Source: Sarcocystis neurona
Lineage: Eukaryota > Apicomplexa > Conoidasida > Eucoccidiorida > Sarcocystidae
Length of the DNA: 64,000 nucleotides
NCBI GenBank assembly: GCA_000727475.1
Contig: KL647298.1
Location: 2,069,863 to 2,133,862 of the forward strand
Direction: 5' to 3'
Below, piece by piece: positions 1 to 12,652 of the stretch. The notes beneath the pieces are model-generated. The model saw nothing but the letters and a program-made list of their open reading frames with translations, was not told the origin of the DNA and searched no databases. The position numbers and the translations under genes were made by a program. Positions within the stretch are counted from its first letter, which is position 1. Every line of letters begins with the position of its first letter.

Positions 1-2
1 CG

Positions 3-353
3 TTGGTGCCGGACGCATTAAGTGGTATTAAGAAGACGACACTGACGACTAGAAGCCGAGGGATTTCCAAACACGACGAAAATTCGTATGTTTTGCGCAA
101 GATAGTTCGATACGGCATCAATCTGTCGAACCGGGAAATGCTTCTTGGGAGAAAGCTGTCTAACGAGAGCGGCGTAGTTGCGCACAAAACTTCAGGTGGT
201 TACAGACAACAGCAGAGCGCTGCGTTGGAGAGAATTACGCAAAGATATAGGCTGTTGAAGCCAAACGCTAATAGACTGGAGCACTCCGATAGACTACGCA
301 TGCACGTTTCAGAACGGCGGAAGAGGATGGCCAAACGGTCGTGCAGCGTGTAA
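3..353 (+). CDS. Possible C-terminal exon of a gene starting left of the window
   Basis: The reading frame is open from the left edge and stops at TAA 351-353, giving about 116 residues. It is rich in Arg, Lys and Ser, with a basic, probably helical tail (a run around SERRKRMAKR just before the end) and no membrane segment. The segment has none of the trinucleotide or TA repeats that fill most non-coding DNA here, which mildly supports coding. I recognise no domain. It could be the last exon of an upstream gene or a chance open frame. No convincing splice acceptor is visible because the window starts here. Confidence 0.3.
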   Translation: MVPDALSGIKKTTLTTRSRGISKHDENSYVLRKIVRYGINLSNREMLLGRKLSNESGVVAHKTSGGYRQQQSAALERITQRYRLLKPNANRLEHSDRLRMHVSERRKRMAKRSCSV

Positions 354-3039
354 CGTGTGCCGCGCTTACTATACTTGCAAACATCACATACACCTCTGCA
401 TGGATTGCACATAGATGCGAGTCAGTAGAAGAGTGAGCTATTCAAAACACAACTGCCCACAGAACAGGGGACAGGGATTCTTCTCCAACGGACGACGCAG
501 AGGAGGGTGAGATGTGTGCTGCAGGCAGGCTGAAGCGCTTGGGACACTGCGCGGCATGACGATGATGCCCTGCGTCTGTAGAGGTAGTTCTGCGAGACAG
601 CGGTAGCAGAATCCCTGACGGAAAGATCCGCAGTATCAGGAGAAACTGTGAGACGAGGTATTTAACGCTGCTGTCCACGTACACAAGAGCAGCAACACTG
701 GTTTCACTGGTCAAGGAGAAGTAGAGGAATCCTCCTGTAGTAGCAACCATCACACTCAAGAGGGAACTTGCTCCCGGCTAGCAGCAGGAGTACCGCGAGT
801 GGCAGCCACCCCCAGAGGCTCTTGCTGAAGGCAAAAACCGTCCCTGTAGAAGTGCCATTGGCGTTGGCAGCCGCTGCCGTACCAGCCGCACCCCACAGCA
901 ACTACAGCTGCAGCAGTTGCCAAGCCTGAGCCACCCGGTAGCGACGGAGGCTGGTGCACTCCGTGTTGCCGGCTCCAGAGGCTGGGCGTCCGAAGGCTAG
1001 GTTGGGAGCTAGAATAGGTCAATCTCGGCGGTGCAGGCCGTGCGGAAAGCGTAAGTTCCTCGTTGCAGTTGAAATACTGCAAAATAACTCTAGGAATTTC
1101 GCCTTTCCGTTCTCGGTGGGCGTGCTTACGCGACGGTCACTGGAATCTATTGCTGACCCGCATTTGGAACCACTCCTACCTTTGCAGGTCCCGATTTACG
1201 TCCTCCACGCCGCGTCTGCAAACAATAATAACTTGGGAAGTCGAAATTCTGCGCCGCCTGTGTAGGGCGTTTGCAGCCGACTGTGGACGTTCTCTTGTTC
1301 TACGTCGTGAGGTAGCGGCTTGCCGGTCGCGGTCCGTCACATGAACACGTACAGCAATGGGCACTTCTTCACGTGCACGAGCTAGTGGGACGAAGGTCTC
1401 AGCAGCAGTCTGCTCAGGCTTTTTCCGGCGTTCCTCCCCGCCTAACGTAACAACGGGAAGGAGACAGGATGAGTCACTGGAATGTTTCTTATTAATATTG
1501 TAATAGGAGCCCGTCGCCGAACCGGATCCGCTCCCTTTTACCGTGCCACAAGGTCACCACCAGCTGGTAGCGGGACCTGCTTTCTCTCACGTACCGTGCG
1601 TCCATTCCGTTAAAACTCTTTCGGAGGCAGATTTGTGTCTCGGTGAGGTTGTGCGTCTTGGCCGAGAACGACGTTTTACCCTTTTACCACTTGCGCCCGC
1701 CAACGTCAACATGCACGTAACGCCAGGCCGGCACCACGAGATCTGCTTTAGCGACTCCGTGCACGAGCGTTAGTATAACAACTCGAGGGCGTTTCAGTCA
1801 TTCGTAATGGAAAGTGACGTCTTTACTGCGTGGATCTGCGCGGAGGCACAGTGGAAAATCCACCTAGAGCCCTTCACGCTGAGCACCATGTCCACGTGTT
1901 AGTCCAGGATACAGTATGTGTAACCAGATAGCCACATGAAGAACGTTGATATTATTATCGTCCGCGTATATGCTCTTCGTCGAGGGCTAGCAGGATGAGA
2001 GCGCTTTCTCGCCTCCTCTTTTTCAGCTGTGTCAACTTTAATGTTCCCCCCTCTTTTCACTCGGGCGACTACGGACTGCTTTGCAGAGTCGTAGCGAATG
2101 TGTGTATTTTTCATCATTCTAATCCACGTCATCTGCTTTGTCAGCGGTATATCCAGTCGTTTCCACGATGCAACTTTGTTTCGCCGGTCGCACACCTGGT
2201 ATAGACTTTTTTTCATTTCCAGTCGCAGAATTCGCAGTCAGCGGTTGGCTCCGTGTATTCGCTCTCACGCAGGATGTGGACAATCACTTTTCTTCAAGCA
2301 TGACAAGTCCAGAAACAGTTTCCGCCCTCCACGGGTGTGAAACGACCACCGGCGCCACTCGTTTAAAAGTTGAGCTTCCCCACGTTGTCCTCTTGTCTTT
2401 CGCGCGTTTCATCTCCTTTGCGTTCCGAATAGTGTACGTGCGTTTGCAAGTGGTCAAGTAGAGGTACCTGGTCTTTTTTGTGAAACTGTAAAAGCTCAGA
2501 GCGAGGACAGGGCGGCTTTTCATCTAGAATGTGCTTTCAGCCGAGTCAGTTTTCCCAGTTTCGTAATAATTTTCTTGTATCCCAGTGATTATTGTTGCGT
2601 GCTTCCAGTAAATCACGCTGTTGTCCTGTGATACAGAACAGTTGCGTTCTCCTGTAAATCACGGTATTGCGTGGTGCATGACAGTAAGAACGGTAGGTGT
2701 TATCGGGTCCCGACCGATAGGCCAGGGGTCTGCGCGATGTCGTGTCGGTTTTCGGCATATTCCTCCGAATGAACAAAAGTTTCCGGGGACTTCCTTGCTG
2801 ATCTGCTGCCTACGGAGTTGTCAGATTTTCGTTTCACCTTCGCGTTGATTGGTGAAGTTCTACCTTGCTGGGCCTGTCAACCTACTCAAAATTTCCCGTC
2901 GTCTTTTGATTGAAGAGTAGGTGTGTGTTCTGCTCTTGCGCGCGGTTCCGTTGCCTTTGTCTTTCGGTCGTTGTTACCCTCAGTTGAGTTTCCTCCTCTG
3001 CATCTCTCCTACCGTCTCTCTCGATCCTTCCGGTTCACA
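354..3039. other. Mostly non-coding, with a hydrophobic minus-strand reading segment
   Basis: No complete gene could be supported. On the minus strand two overlapping frames (about 905-704 and 759-442) encode hydrophobic stretches such as WGWLPLAVLLLLAG followed by ATTGGFLYFSL. They look like parts of a membrane protein but are in different frames, and no clean intron joins them. The bases before 3040 are pyrimidine-rich and presumably hold the promoter and 5' leader of the MFS gene. No motif could be assigned. Confidence 0.4.
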
Positions 3040-5193
3040 ATGCATTTTCGTCATTTCCTGCGTAGTCTGCAGGTGGTGCTGCCGCGCAGCGATTTACCAG
3101 GAGCTAGGCAGCCGACTCCACTTGGATTGAATCGTTATGTGCTGCTTCTGTTTTATGGTTTATACGGTTGTTCCACAGCTGCAGTGTTTTTTGGTTGGCC
3201 AGCGATGGCGGCAGTCATCATGCGGAATGAGGGATTTTCGAATTTGTGTGCAAGAGATTCTATTACAGGGGAGTTCGTTAATGATTTGCGGAAAACAGCG
3301 AATAAGGTGTATATCTGCGACGAGCAGGACGCAGCGGTGCAGAAACTATATCCATTGACAGGAGCTTTCTGCTGTGCAATGAGCGCTTGCGGAGGAGCCC
3401 TTCTGGATTGGATAGGCCCTCGGTGGACCGCGTGCTTTGGACAAACTTTAACTATTATAGGTTGGCTCCTGCTGGCATTTGGTGGGCAGAGCAGCACGCC
3501 GTATGTAGTGGGTATGGCTTTCGTCGGCCTTGGAGCAGACGCAGGCTTTCTGCCCGCCATGTGTGCGACTAGAATCTTCCCTGGTGCTTCTGGTTTTGTT
3601 ATAACTTTCCTAGGTTCGGCGTCTACAGCAAGTTCTGCTGTGCCGCTCGTGCTGCTTGCTCTTATGGAGAAGCACGGGGCCACTCTGAAGCAGGCAGCTT
3701 TGGGATACATAGGAGTGGGCCCGTGCTTTGCAATCCTTGTGGCTCTGCTGCTGCTTCCATCAAAGAATTTCCTCGTAGACACAGACACGCCGCCTCTGCC
3801 TGGTATGGAACAGGCTAGCAGAGATAACCGGGTGAACGGGACGACGCATGCGGTGCAAGCCGTCGCTGCGGCTGAGGAGACCGGCAAATACAGCAGCTGT
3901 GGTCTCAACTCTTTCTGGCATGGTTCGAAGAGATGTATCCTCGGAAGAAGGCGGTCGCTGGCTGTCGTAGAGACCTCTGGGAAACACGAATTCTCCGTCG
4001 CAGGACGCAACGCTTCGAAAGGAGAAGCAGGAAACGAAGAGAGACCGAAGAACCAGCTAGTGAAAAGTAGTGGCCGTTCAGTTTTTGAGATGCAACAGAC
4101 GAAGAGCGCAGCCGCAGATGGGGAAAAAGCATTAGCAGCAGAGAAGAGCGCAGCTGTGGCACTACTGAGGCTGCACACACCAGAAGCTTTGCGCGTGGCA
4201 CCAGTAAGAGGACAGGAAGACGTGAAGAGGAAGGAGGAGGAAGAGAAAGGGCAGCAGCAGCAGCAGCAAACGCAGGCGCAGAGATCAAGGGGAACGTCAG
4301 ATTCTTGGGTGGCAGTCGATTCGAATGGAGCCTCCTGGGCAGGCGGAGCAGAGTCCACATCTGCAAGTGCCGGTTCTGCTGAGGGAGAAAGCGTGGATGG
4401 TGCTGCAGCAAAAGAAGAGGAGGAGGAAGCGAGAGGAGTAATAGCAACAGGGGGGAGAGGAAAACATGAAGACACGGGGAGACGAAACGTGGACGGAGAA
4501 GCTCCGGATGGACCTGGAGGAGGGGAAGACAGCTTGCCTGAGAAGCTTGAGAAGTTGAAAAAGTCAGACTTTCTGTATCAAGCTCTGTCGCGACGTTACT
4601 TGCTTATTGTGATCTACTTCATAGGAGTTTCGTGGGCTGGAGCCTTCTACCAACAGGCGCCTCGCCGTATGTTCAGTGATCAAGTTGTGTGGATTATGGA
4701 GCTGCTGCAGCCATTTGGATCCATACCGTGCATCATACTGGGGAGACTGTCAGATATTTTTGGTATTTTGAAGATCATTACTGTAATGAATACGTTTGGG
4801 TTGCTGATGTATGCTTTCTCGCTAGGCAAGTCGGATGTGTGTGGCTATGTCTCCGTCGTTTGCTTCACCCTGTACATTTCGCTCTTCACTAGCCAGGTAT
4901 TCATTTACATCGAGAAAACCTTCTCTCCCGCCCACTTCGGGAAGCTCATTGGGATTACGGTGTTCCTTGGGGGGCAGCTGTCTTTCGTTTGTAATCCTCT
5001 TTACGAGTCCGTTGTTGTAGACAGAAATAAAGGGGACCCCCTTGTAGTACAGGTCGCCATGGTTGTGCTGATGTGTGTGCAGTACGTGTGGATTGCATCT
5101 CTCTTCTTTCTACGGAAGAAAAATTCCCACCCGTGCAGAGACCCGCCTGTCCTTGCCGAGGCTACACGAAAAACAGCACCCAATCAGAAGTAG
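3040..5193 (+). CDS. MFS transporter of the apicomplexan ApiAT / SLC43-like type
   Basis: This is a single-exon gene of 717 residues from ATG 3040 to TAG 5191-5193. The frame is open further upstream, but only from non-ATG codons, so 3040 is the first in-frame ATG. Two hydrophobic halves, each consistent with about six helices, lie at residues 30-240 and 517-697. The MFS signature after helix 2 reads GGALLDWIGPRWT, and the equivalent in the second half reads GRLSDIFG. The G-x-L-x-D-x-x-G-P-R form is typical of SLC43/ApiAT transporters, which carry amino acids across the parasite plasma membrane. The halves are joined by a hydrophilic loop of about 275 residues, rich in Glu, Lys, Ala and Ser with a Gln run encoded by CAG repeats near 4256. 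The short tail is basic. Substrate cannot be read from the sequence; a general MFS nutrient transporter is the alternative. The lack of introns contrasts with the other genes here. Confidence 0.9.
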   Translation: MHFRHFLRSLQVVLPRSDLPGARQPTPLGLNRYVLLLFYGLYGCSTAAVFFGWPAMAAVIMRNEGFSNLCARDSITGEFVNDLRKTANKVYICDEQDAAVQKLYPLTGAFCCAMSACGGALLDWIGPRWTACFGQTLTIIGWLLLAFGGQSSTPYVVGMAFVGLGADAGFLPAMCATRIFPGASGFVITFLGSASTASSAVPLVLLALMEKHGATLKQAALGYIGVGPCFAILVALLLLPSKNFLVDTDTPPLPGMEQASRDNRVNGTTHAVQAVAAAEETGKYSSCGLNSFWHGSKRCILGRRRSLAVVETSGKHEFSVAGRNASKGEAGNEERPKNQLVKSSGRSVFEMQQTKSAAADGEKALAAEKSAAVALLRLHTPEALRVAPVRGQEDVKRKEEEEKGQQQQQQTQAQRSRGTSDSWVAVDSNGASWAGGAESTSASAGSAEGESVDGAAAKEEEEEARGVIATGGRGKHEDTGRRNVDGEAPDGPGGGEDSLPEKLEKLKKSDFLYQALSRRYLLIVIYFIGVSWAGAFYQQAPRRMFSDQVVWIMELLQPFGSIPCIILGRLSDIFGILKIITVMNTFGLLMYAFSLGKSDVCGYVSVVCFTLYISLFTSQVFIYIEKTFSPAHFGKLIGITVFLGGQLSFVCNPLYESVVVDRNKGDPLVVQVAMVVLMCVQYVWIASLFFLRKKNSHPCRDPPVLAEATRKTAPNQK

Positions 5194-6307
5194 GAGACGC
5201 AGAGTACCGCGTGGCAGTTGCCTTAAGACCACAGTCACAAAAGCAGCAGCGGTATGAAAGAAGGGAGGAAGATTGGACCTGAGGCTTCCACTGTGGCGCG
5301 TCATAAAAATGCTGCTATTATGTAAATGGCGCCCGGAGTGCCGCTGTTGGTGATGATGCGGCGACTTCCAGAAAAGCAGCACCGGCAGACAGAATAGGCT
5401 GCAGGGAAAGCCACTGGAGGTGACCGAGCATGGAGGAAGCAACTACTTCACAATGAAGTCAGATTGTCGTGAGGCGAAAGACATAGAGATGCAGAAGGAG
5501 TAGGCAGGATTACGAAAAAGGAGAAGGAGGATACAGCGAATTCGGACGAAGCAGGATGAAGCGGTATCTGACAGAAACCACTGTGTGAAGGCGCACCTGC
5601 GAATGCAGTCATGCGTTGCAAGCAGACGATATACCGGAAATTCGCTTACGTGGCAGTCAACACAAAAGGAGACACCGCAGAGGCAACAACCAATACAGAA
5701 GCTGAGTACTTACACCTGTGTAGTTTTGTATGTCTTCTATCCCTGTATGTAACCGTAGATCTGTGACCAAATGGTGACGACGGGACTTGTCGAAGGTCAC
5801 CCTTCAATAACTCACAGAGGGGCACATGTGTATGATACTGCAAAGCAGTACCAGGAGGGCAGGTGTGTTATGGCATATGCAGTCTTCTCGTGAACTACAT
5901 CGTGTCTGTGTGTGTATGTGTGTTTGTATAGTTTCTGATACGGAGCACGACAAAGCTCTCGTGTAGTTGCGAATAAAAGACGCAAGTACGTGATGATGAA
6001 TTTCGCTCGAACTATTCTGGCTCGACAAGACACAAACGAGCGTCCGTATTTCTTGAGTCCTCAGGACGGAGCTGTGGTGATCCTCGACCGTGGAGTGAAT
6101 GGCAGTCACATCAAAAAGGGGCGCACACATAAAAATGGTTATGTGCTGTCTCGTACGAGGCCCACCGTGTAGACTATAGCTACACCACGCAGGTACCGGA
6201 TGAATACACTCCGTGCCACTGAAGACAAAGCCTCTACAACAGTTCTCGACGACAGTCCTCTACATATCGTACATGTGGACCAGCTGGTAAACGGCAGCCG
6301 TTGTGGG

Positions 6308-6353
6308 TATACTGTAAACAGAGGCACGTATATATACTGTAAACAGAGGCAGT
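6308..6353 (+). repeat. Short direct repeat, about 26-bp period
   Basis: The word TATACTGTAAACAGAGGCA occurs twice, at about 6308 and 6334, separated by a short TA-rich spacer. This looks like a local duplication in non-coding DNA with no evident function. Confidence 0.7.
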
Positions 6354-6402
6354 CGTACGTGTGAATGCATTTCTCCATTATGGATGCATGCGTCGGGGGG
6401 TA

Positions 6403-6478
6403 CAGGAGGCCAGGGTGCGCGGTTGAACAGCGGAGGTGATCAGGAGGCCAGGGTGTGCGGTTGAACAGCGGAGGTGAT
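6403..6478 (+). repeat. 38-bp tandem duplication
   Basis: Two abutting 38-bp copies (6403-6440 and 6441-6478) start with CAGGAGGCCAGGGTG and end with GGAGGTGAT. They differ at one base (C to T), implying recent duplication. The unit is GC-rich compared with its surroundings and lies in an otherwise gene-free interval. Confidence 0.9.
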
Positions 6479-7614
6479 TGTTGACCCGTTGCCCTCCTTC
6501 GTAGTCACTTCTCGTGGCTGAACCGACGACATGCGTCTAACGCTCCTGCTGCGAACGTCAGAAGATGCAACCGCAGTGGTGCCGCAGGGCAGCAGGAGGT
6601 CTCGTTTCTGCGTAGGAGTAAAGCTGTATCGTGTGTGCGAGGGGTGGCGAGTTGCCTCGTGCTGTTGCTGGTGGGCAGGCTGTCGCAGCCAAGAAGGGCC
6701 CGCGACACCGGATTCGCATTAAGTGTCCCTCCCGGGTACAGGCGAATATGGTGGTGGTTCGGCCGTAGCTGCAGGCAGAATTGCAGAAGGTGTGTCCAAG
6801 CTAGAGACGTTAACTTTTAGGGATTAGATCAGAGATTGATCTTTAGCGTGCGCCCTGTGAAACGCAGTATACCGGGATGTTCAGAACACTTTTTTTGGCG
6901 CTGTGCATACACTGCGTGGAGAGCGTGCAGTTACCGCATGGAAAAGTTGGATAAAGTTTCACGAGGGTGGTCATGGAAATCCAACCGGGGTTCATGGCAG
7001 TTATGTTTTCACAAGTGCAATATTACGTCGAGTTCTGGCACAGCTGTCTCGAAGGCGGGAACGGCTGTGAAGACCTTGGAGGTGTCAGTCGCTGGAATGT
7101 GACGATGGGTATCCTAGCGAAGGTAGAACGTAGATTTTCATTATCACAGGAAAGTAAACGGGAACATCTGCAGGGTATTATGATTCAACTGGCGAAGAAT
7201 GAGGCGACGACTTCTTTTTGTCTTGACATGGCAAGGTTCGTGTTTTCATACCGGATTTTCTAACAAGGTGGAAACTCCTTTTAAGAGACGCACATTCGCC
7301 CTCCCCAACGGACAGTGGTTTCCACGGAACAAGCGATATTTACACATCTCCTTGGCACTGCCTAGCCACCGCTTCTGCGGTGGCCCCATCTCAGTTGTCC
7401 GCTTAGGCAGCCGTCGATGTCGGGTGACCGCGCACCATACGTGTACGTCTATCCCTGTGCACACGTATGTGTATATGAATAGGTATAGCTGTGTATATCG
7501 TCTGTATGTATATATATATGCATGTACGTGTTTTTACGCGCGTCTTTACGTATATGCATATGTGTACGTTTGTGTGGACCTACGGCTACTAATGTGTATG
7601 GAATCTATTCATGT

Positions 7615-8181
7615 TTAAAACTTCTTGGGTAGGATGCAGTTCCTGCGTTTTGCGTGACGCTGTCGTCTTTTGAGAAAGTGACGAAGTAATCGAATTCGAA
7701 CGGCGTCCAAGTAACGCGTTCCACGCCATGTGTACATCTTGTGTGTAGATAACGACCGTATGCAGTAGTTGCACAACTGGACAACAGCGCGGCGTTCTTG
7801 TGGAAACCTACATGTGAGGGCGTCTAGATAGGTTGCGTACACTGGTTTTCTAACAAGGGGTATCATGCCTCGTGTACCTACCGTAGCGATAGGAGTGGAG
7901 ACTGGGAAGGCACACACACGTACACACACACTCACACACACAAAGGCGGTAAAATGGGTCCTGAATGTGCTCGCTGTAGCAGCGTCTGCCTCTGCAGTAG
8001 CGAACCGCTCGCTGCAAGCCTCAGCCCAAACCAGGTCATTAGAGAACAACCGCTGTAGAATCTGCATTGCGGTCATGACTTCTGTTCGTCTCCTTCGAAA
8101 CACTAAACACAGTGGGTCACCCACTTTGTCCATAAGTGCACATAGGCTAGACATACCATACGTAACCAAAATGTGCATCAC
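7615..8181 (-). other. Unassigned 188-residue minus-strand open frame
   Basis: A continuous frame runs from 8181 down to 7615. Its first third is moderately coding-like (for example a stretch around EVMTAMQILQRLFSND), and the end is Arg/Lys-rich. The middle is a VCVSVCVRVC run encoded by a (CA)n microsatellite, unlike a conserved protein. A second frame, 8441-8178, abuts it upstream. No domain is recognised. These may be exon fragments or chance frames. Confidence 0.2.
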
Positions 8182-10439
8182 TGAACGTAGGGTTGCGCAC
8201 GTGTAACTGTCTGTGCAATACGCGTTTGCGACACGTTCCGCCGGCGCTTCACCCCCAAAAGAAGAGCGTGTCTTAGTTGAAACATGCAGAGCGTATCCTC
8301 TTCGGGTGTGCGCCTGGTGTACGTCAGATCGAGCCGTGACCGGGTGTTTTTAGCGTGGCGCAGAGACCACCAGAAATTTTGACCCGCCACAGCGTATTTC
8401 GCGCTTCGGTGTGGCTGTGGGCTTACGCGCAAAGGCGACAAGTACCTAAACTTGAGACGCTAGAAAAAGGGTTGCTTGATCATTGCCTGTAGAAAACTCT
8501 ATTAATTTGCCCTCAAATACGGTATGCAGGGAAATATACCATATCTCAAGGCATCATGCTGGTGTGTGGGTGGTAGCCGCGTGAGTTCGAGAATGCAACT
8601 GTGCACGAAAAACTGTCCGGCAACTCGCACTTGCCCGAAAAGGCGGCTGTTATGTACTATTCTTCGCTCAGAACTTTCGTGTACACGTGTGTGGATGAAT
8701 ACAGCCTAGTGTAGTTAGACATACCAGAACACACACGTGTATGTAGCGTATCGCCAACGAATCCACTGAGAGTGAACTTTTTGTGTAGAGTCGATGGAAG
8801 GTAAACTTGACTTTCAGATGAAGCCCAGTGAATGAGCCCCCAAAACCCCTGAGTATAGGATAATAAGCTGTACCTCACCTGGGACCTGCCGCAAGCGAGT
8901 GGGCTAATTGTCGCACGACTTCAGTAATCGTGTCCTCCAAGGCTCAAGTAGAGCGGCCACACTACCACAGCAGCAGATTACAAGGAGTCCTAAAACGTCG
9001 CTTATGTAGAGGAACGGAAAAGAATTTCAGAAAATGACTCTCCGTAGGAAACTGCGTCTTCACTTGCGTGTTTCCATACGTCTACAGAACGTACGACGAG
9101 AAGACCATGCGGCTATTGACAAATGCATCCATAATTCAATCGCACACGAGGAAGCATACGTTTAGGACACTCGACACCTATATAAATACAGCACAACTGT
9201 TTTCAACCTTTACTTGGTCATGCATTTTCAGCTGTAGCGAATGCGTGTATCCCGCAACAAAATAGTTACTTATGCCTTTCATTCGCTCTGGGCTTCACTT
9301 GCGAGCGCAGGCTACACCACAGAGGAATTCAGTGGCTTATGTGTAAAATATACACAATGACAGTTGACGTCACAGTCGCTGCGGCAGCAATGGCCGCAGC
9401 AGGGAAGGGCTGGGGAATGGGAACCAAGGAAGAAACGCACGAGAATCAACAGCAGCGGTGGGAAGAACAGCAGCGGAGAGGATATCCGCTTACGTAAAGA
9501 TGAGTGTACATACAGATCCTGTAACTACAGTAAGTTTCCGGAGTTCTAGAGCAGTGGCTCCGACCTTTTCATAATTGAAAGTTTTGTCAACCAGGTGCAC
9601 GAAGATAGGACTGCACTTTGCAGGCGTGCGTCTCTGCAGGTACACCTGCGAAGTCAGCACCATGCAGAATCCTTGCGGTGCTGCGTTCTAATTCTTGTGC
9701 TTCAGTAACGCGCCAGGAACAGTGCTTTTGAGGAAGCGCCTTTGCAGTGCTGTATTTCGTACGCGACATTCGCTGTCAAACAATAGTCGTCCTCCATTCA
9801 GCGGAAGTCATACACATACAGATGAGCACCAGACAAGGTGTGTAGTGGCACGCAGCACAGGAGCCTCTGGTTAACACATAGATATAGTGCACTCTTTTTT
9901 TAGAAATGGTTCACCTAGGGAGGGCACTGACATGTTTACGCATCTGGGCGTTTGCTTATACCTTGCGCTAAGATACGTACATGCGTGAGTCAGACGCGTA
10001 CTGAGCTGCTGGGATGTTGCATACATCAGACGGTATGAAAAATGACAAGCCATTAATCGATGTTATTGATTTATCACTATACATATATATATATGTATAT
10101 GTGTACACACGTATATGTAGTCCACCCGCTGGTTGTGCGCTGGTGCCTGAGGGACACTTTTAACAGAGCAGGAGACACTGAACAGATGACAGCTCTCCGG
10201 AGTGACCCTTTCATAAAAAGGATGGAGACTGGGATAAATCTTCCAAATGTATCCACTCTAAGTTCATTTTACACGTGTGTGCATACCTTTATCTGTACAC
10301 GTGAGGTGACTTAACAAAATCTTTGCGTTCACACTACGTTCAAACATGTTTGCACCGCCATTTCTGTGAAGTCCAGGAACCTATTCATGCGCACGCCTAT
10401 GTAAGTAGGTACACGTGAACTTACGAAACATCCCAGAAA

Positions 10440-10690
10440 AATTCCTGTGTACGTGTGTATAGATAGATACATATATGTTTTCGTAGAATGCGTAATTGTA
10501 CACACTTGTACACATACGTCTGTAACGAATGCATAAGTTTGTACCTCTTCAAGACGTGTGTATCGTATAGTTTCTGTATATGTGTATATTGATACATAAG
10601 TGTTTCGTAGATGGCCTGAGGAAGCACATTTGTACAGATATATCCGTAACGAATGCATACGAGTGTACTTTTTGTCATGTCTATCGTAAG
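10440..10690 (+). repeat. Degenerate direct repeat, about 125-bp unit
   Basis: Two diverged copies share the words TTCGTAGA, GTACA...ATA.CNGTAACGAATGCATA and a following GTGTAC-type stretch; the exact match GTAACGAATGCATA lies near 10521 and again near 10647. This looks like an old local duplication in TA/TG-rich non-coding DNA. Confidence 0.6.
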
Positions 10691-12652
10691 CGCCCGTGGG
10701 CCACCTCGTTTGCTGTAACACTTCTTGCACATCACACTCTAAAAGTGATCTTTACGTTAGAGGCAACACCCCAGGACGCCTCAGTGTGTTCGTGGAGTAC
10801 TGTTTCCGCGAGCTGAAGATGCATGCCAGAGCACATGTAATTGAGGACTGGAGTAGCCTATCGCCTGGCGCGCACAATAGTACAAATGACGAGAAAGAGC
10901 TTTGGGGGGTCTCTGCGTACGTTTGTAAACCCAGAGGCGCAGACAGATTTGCGTTGGCGTGCATGTCCTGCAAATAAGTATCGTCCGTCACGTGGAGTTA
11001 AGAAGAAACTACCCGTTCCTGCATCAAGTGTGTGTTTCCTTTACGACGATACACATCGTGTTCAGACATTGACTGTAGAAGCGTATTTGTCTAAGCAGCG
11101 GCGCCACTCGAAGTCGCCGTGTGATTCACGGTTGAATGCTCGAACTCGCAATAGTACAACAACACTACGAGCAAACATGATCCTAAGGCTGCTCCTTCTT
11201 CTGTCATGTTGCTGCTGGTCTGGGAAGTGTGAAACATGCGACTAATGCACACGGAATTTCGGTTGGCTGCCAAATGTCAGCAGTCGGGTCAGATTTTTGG
11301 GAAAACATCCGGGGTCCCCAGGCATCCCCGGAACATTTCCGACACCTTATGCACCATACATTTTCGTACCACCCTTCATAATACAGGAGGGATTCAAGAA
11401 ACTTCCGCAGTATCTGCAGCATATGCACCTACGCACACATCCGGTTGTACGCGTTCTACAATCGTATTCGTACTTAGAAAGAACGGTACGGCAAATAGAT
11501 GCGCACTGAGAGACCGGCAAATGCGTGAATACGTCCGATGCATACGTACAGCATCGCATGTACGTATGTGCGAGTTCGTGACTTCCTAGCAGAATCAAGG
11601 CACTATTTGCATTAGATAGAAGACGGAGAATAGAGACGCGCACGCACCGGTGTTTGCGAGGGCTTCTCAGGATTTCCTCACGTGTCAAAAGCAAGCACAC
11701 ACATGGCCTTTCCCGCTGCTGGTTTTACTGCTGTCGTCTCTGTAGCAGAAGGTTCTTGGAAGACGATCAGAGGTACCAGCAGAGGCACCTACTCGTGAGT
11801 AAAAGCCATTATAACATCGGCAGCCCCGCACCAGCGAGGGGACTAACTGCACCAGCAGCGTATCGCGCAGAGATAGCATGCGTGCGTAAACAGCAGCACT
11901 GGTAGAGATGCCGATTATTTCAGGGAAAACAAAACGAGGAGGAGACTCGAGCAGACGCTACGTCACTCCTAACCATGCGTTTTCAGGTATACGTATCTAC
12001 GGGGTGGCTTTTTGCGTCTGGCTGCGCCCCCAGAGAGCGTACGCGCAGACACGATTTCCCTTATAGGTGTATGTGTCGTGTCTCCAGGAGTGCCCTCGTA
12101 TCCTTGCGTGTATGCGTGTATATATATGCACATGCATATGCGTGGTCCTGTTCATTCGGGTGATACCCAATGGGTTGTTGATTTTCTATGGAGTTTTTGT
12201 TACAGTAAGACTTAGAAAATTCGGTTAGTCTGTCCACATATAGGTACAGATTATAAATCTCTACATGAGTCAATACAAGGTGTCATAAGCAAGCGAAACG
12301 AGAGAGGGCGAAGAGCTGGCATAGGCATTGGAGTACCGACAGTGCAGTAAGTGTCAAGCCAGTGGATGTGGTGCCACCAACAGAGCTGTGACAGTGGACC
12401 GTTCACTAGCAAATTACACAGCCTACTGTCTCCACACATGCACAAACACACATAGACATACACACGCAAGTGCGGACATCAGGATACGCGAGAGTACAGA
12501 TGTACAGCTTGCTTATATTGTCGTACATATATGTAGGGATGTATGCGTGGAGATAAATAGGTTATTATGGAAATATATATTTACAGAACTGTACGTACGT
12601 ATTGTTGCGTTGGTGACTAGATGGGGAGCGTACGCAGTGTCCGTGCCATCTG

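Larger units (their letters stand above)
5194..12652. other. Long gene-poor interval between the MFS and patched-family genes
   Basis: I see no supportable gene. The interval holds scattered (CA/TG) and GTATAC-type simple DNA, a 38-bp tandem duplication at 6403-6478 and a degenerate duplication around 10440-10690. It also holds short open frames without recognisable domains: plus strand 6967-7263, and minus strand 8441-8178 and 8181-7615. The longest, 188 residues on the minus strand, contains a Val/Cys run encoded by a TG/CA microsatellite, which suggests it is not a true coding frame. The 5' leader of the patched-family gene presumably lies in the last few hundred bases. Confidence 0.5.

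Noticed and set aside
3153..4475. 440-codon minus-strand open frame
   Set aside because: It is antisense to the MFS transporter, whose plus-strand frame has clear helices and family motifs. The long antisense frame follows from the codon composition of the loop and contains only Ser/Ala/Cys-rich sequence.
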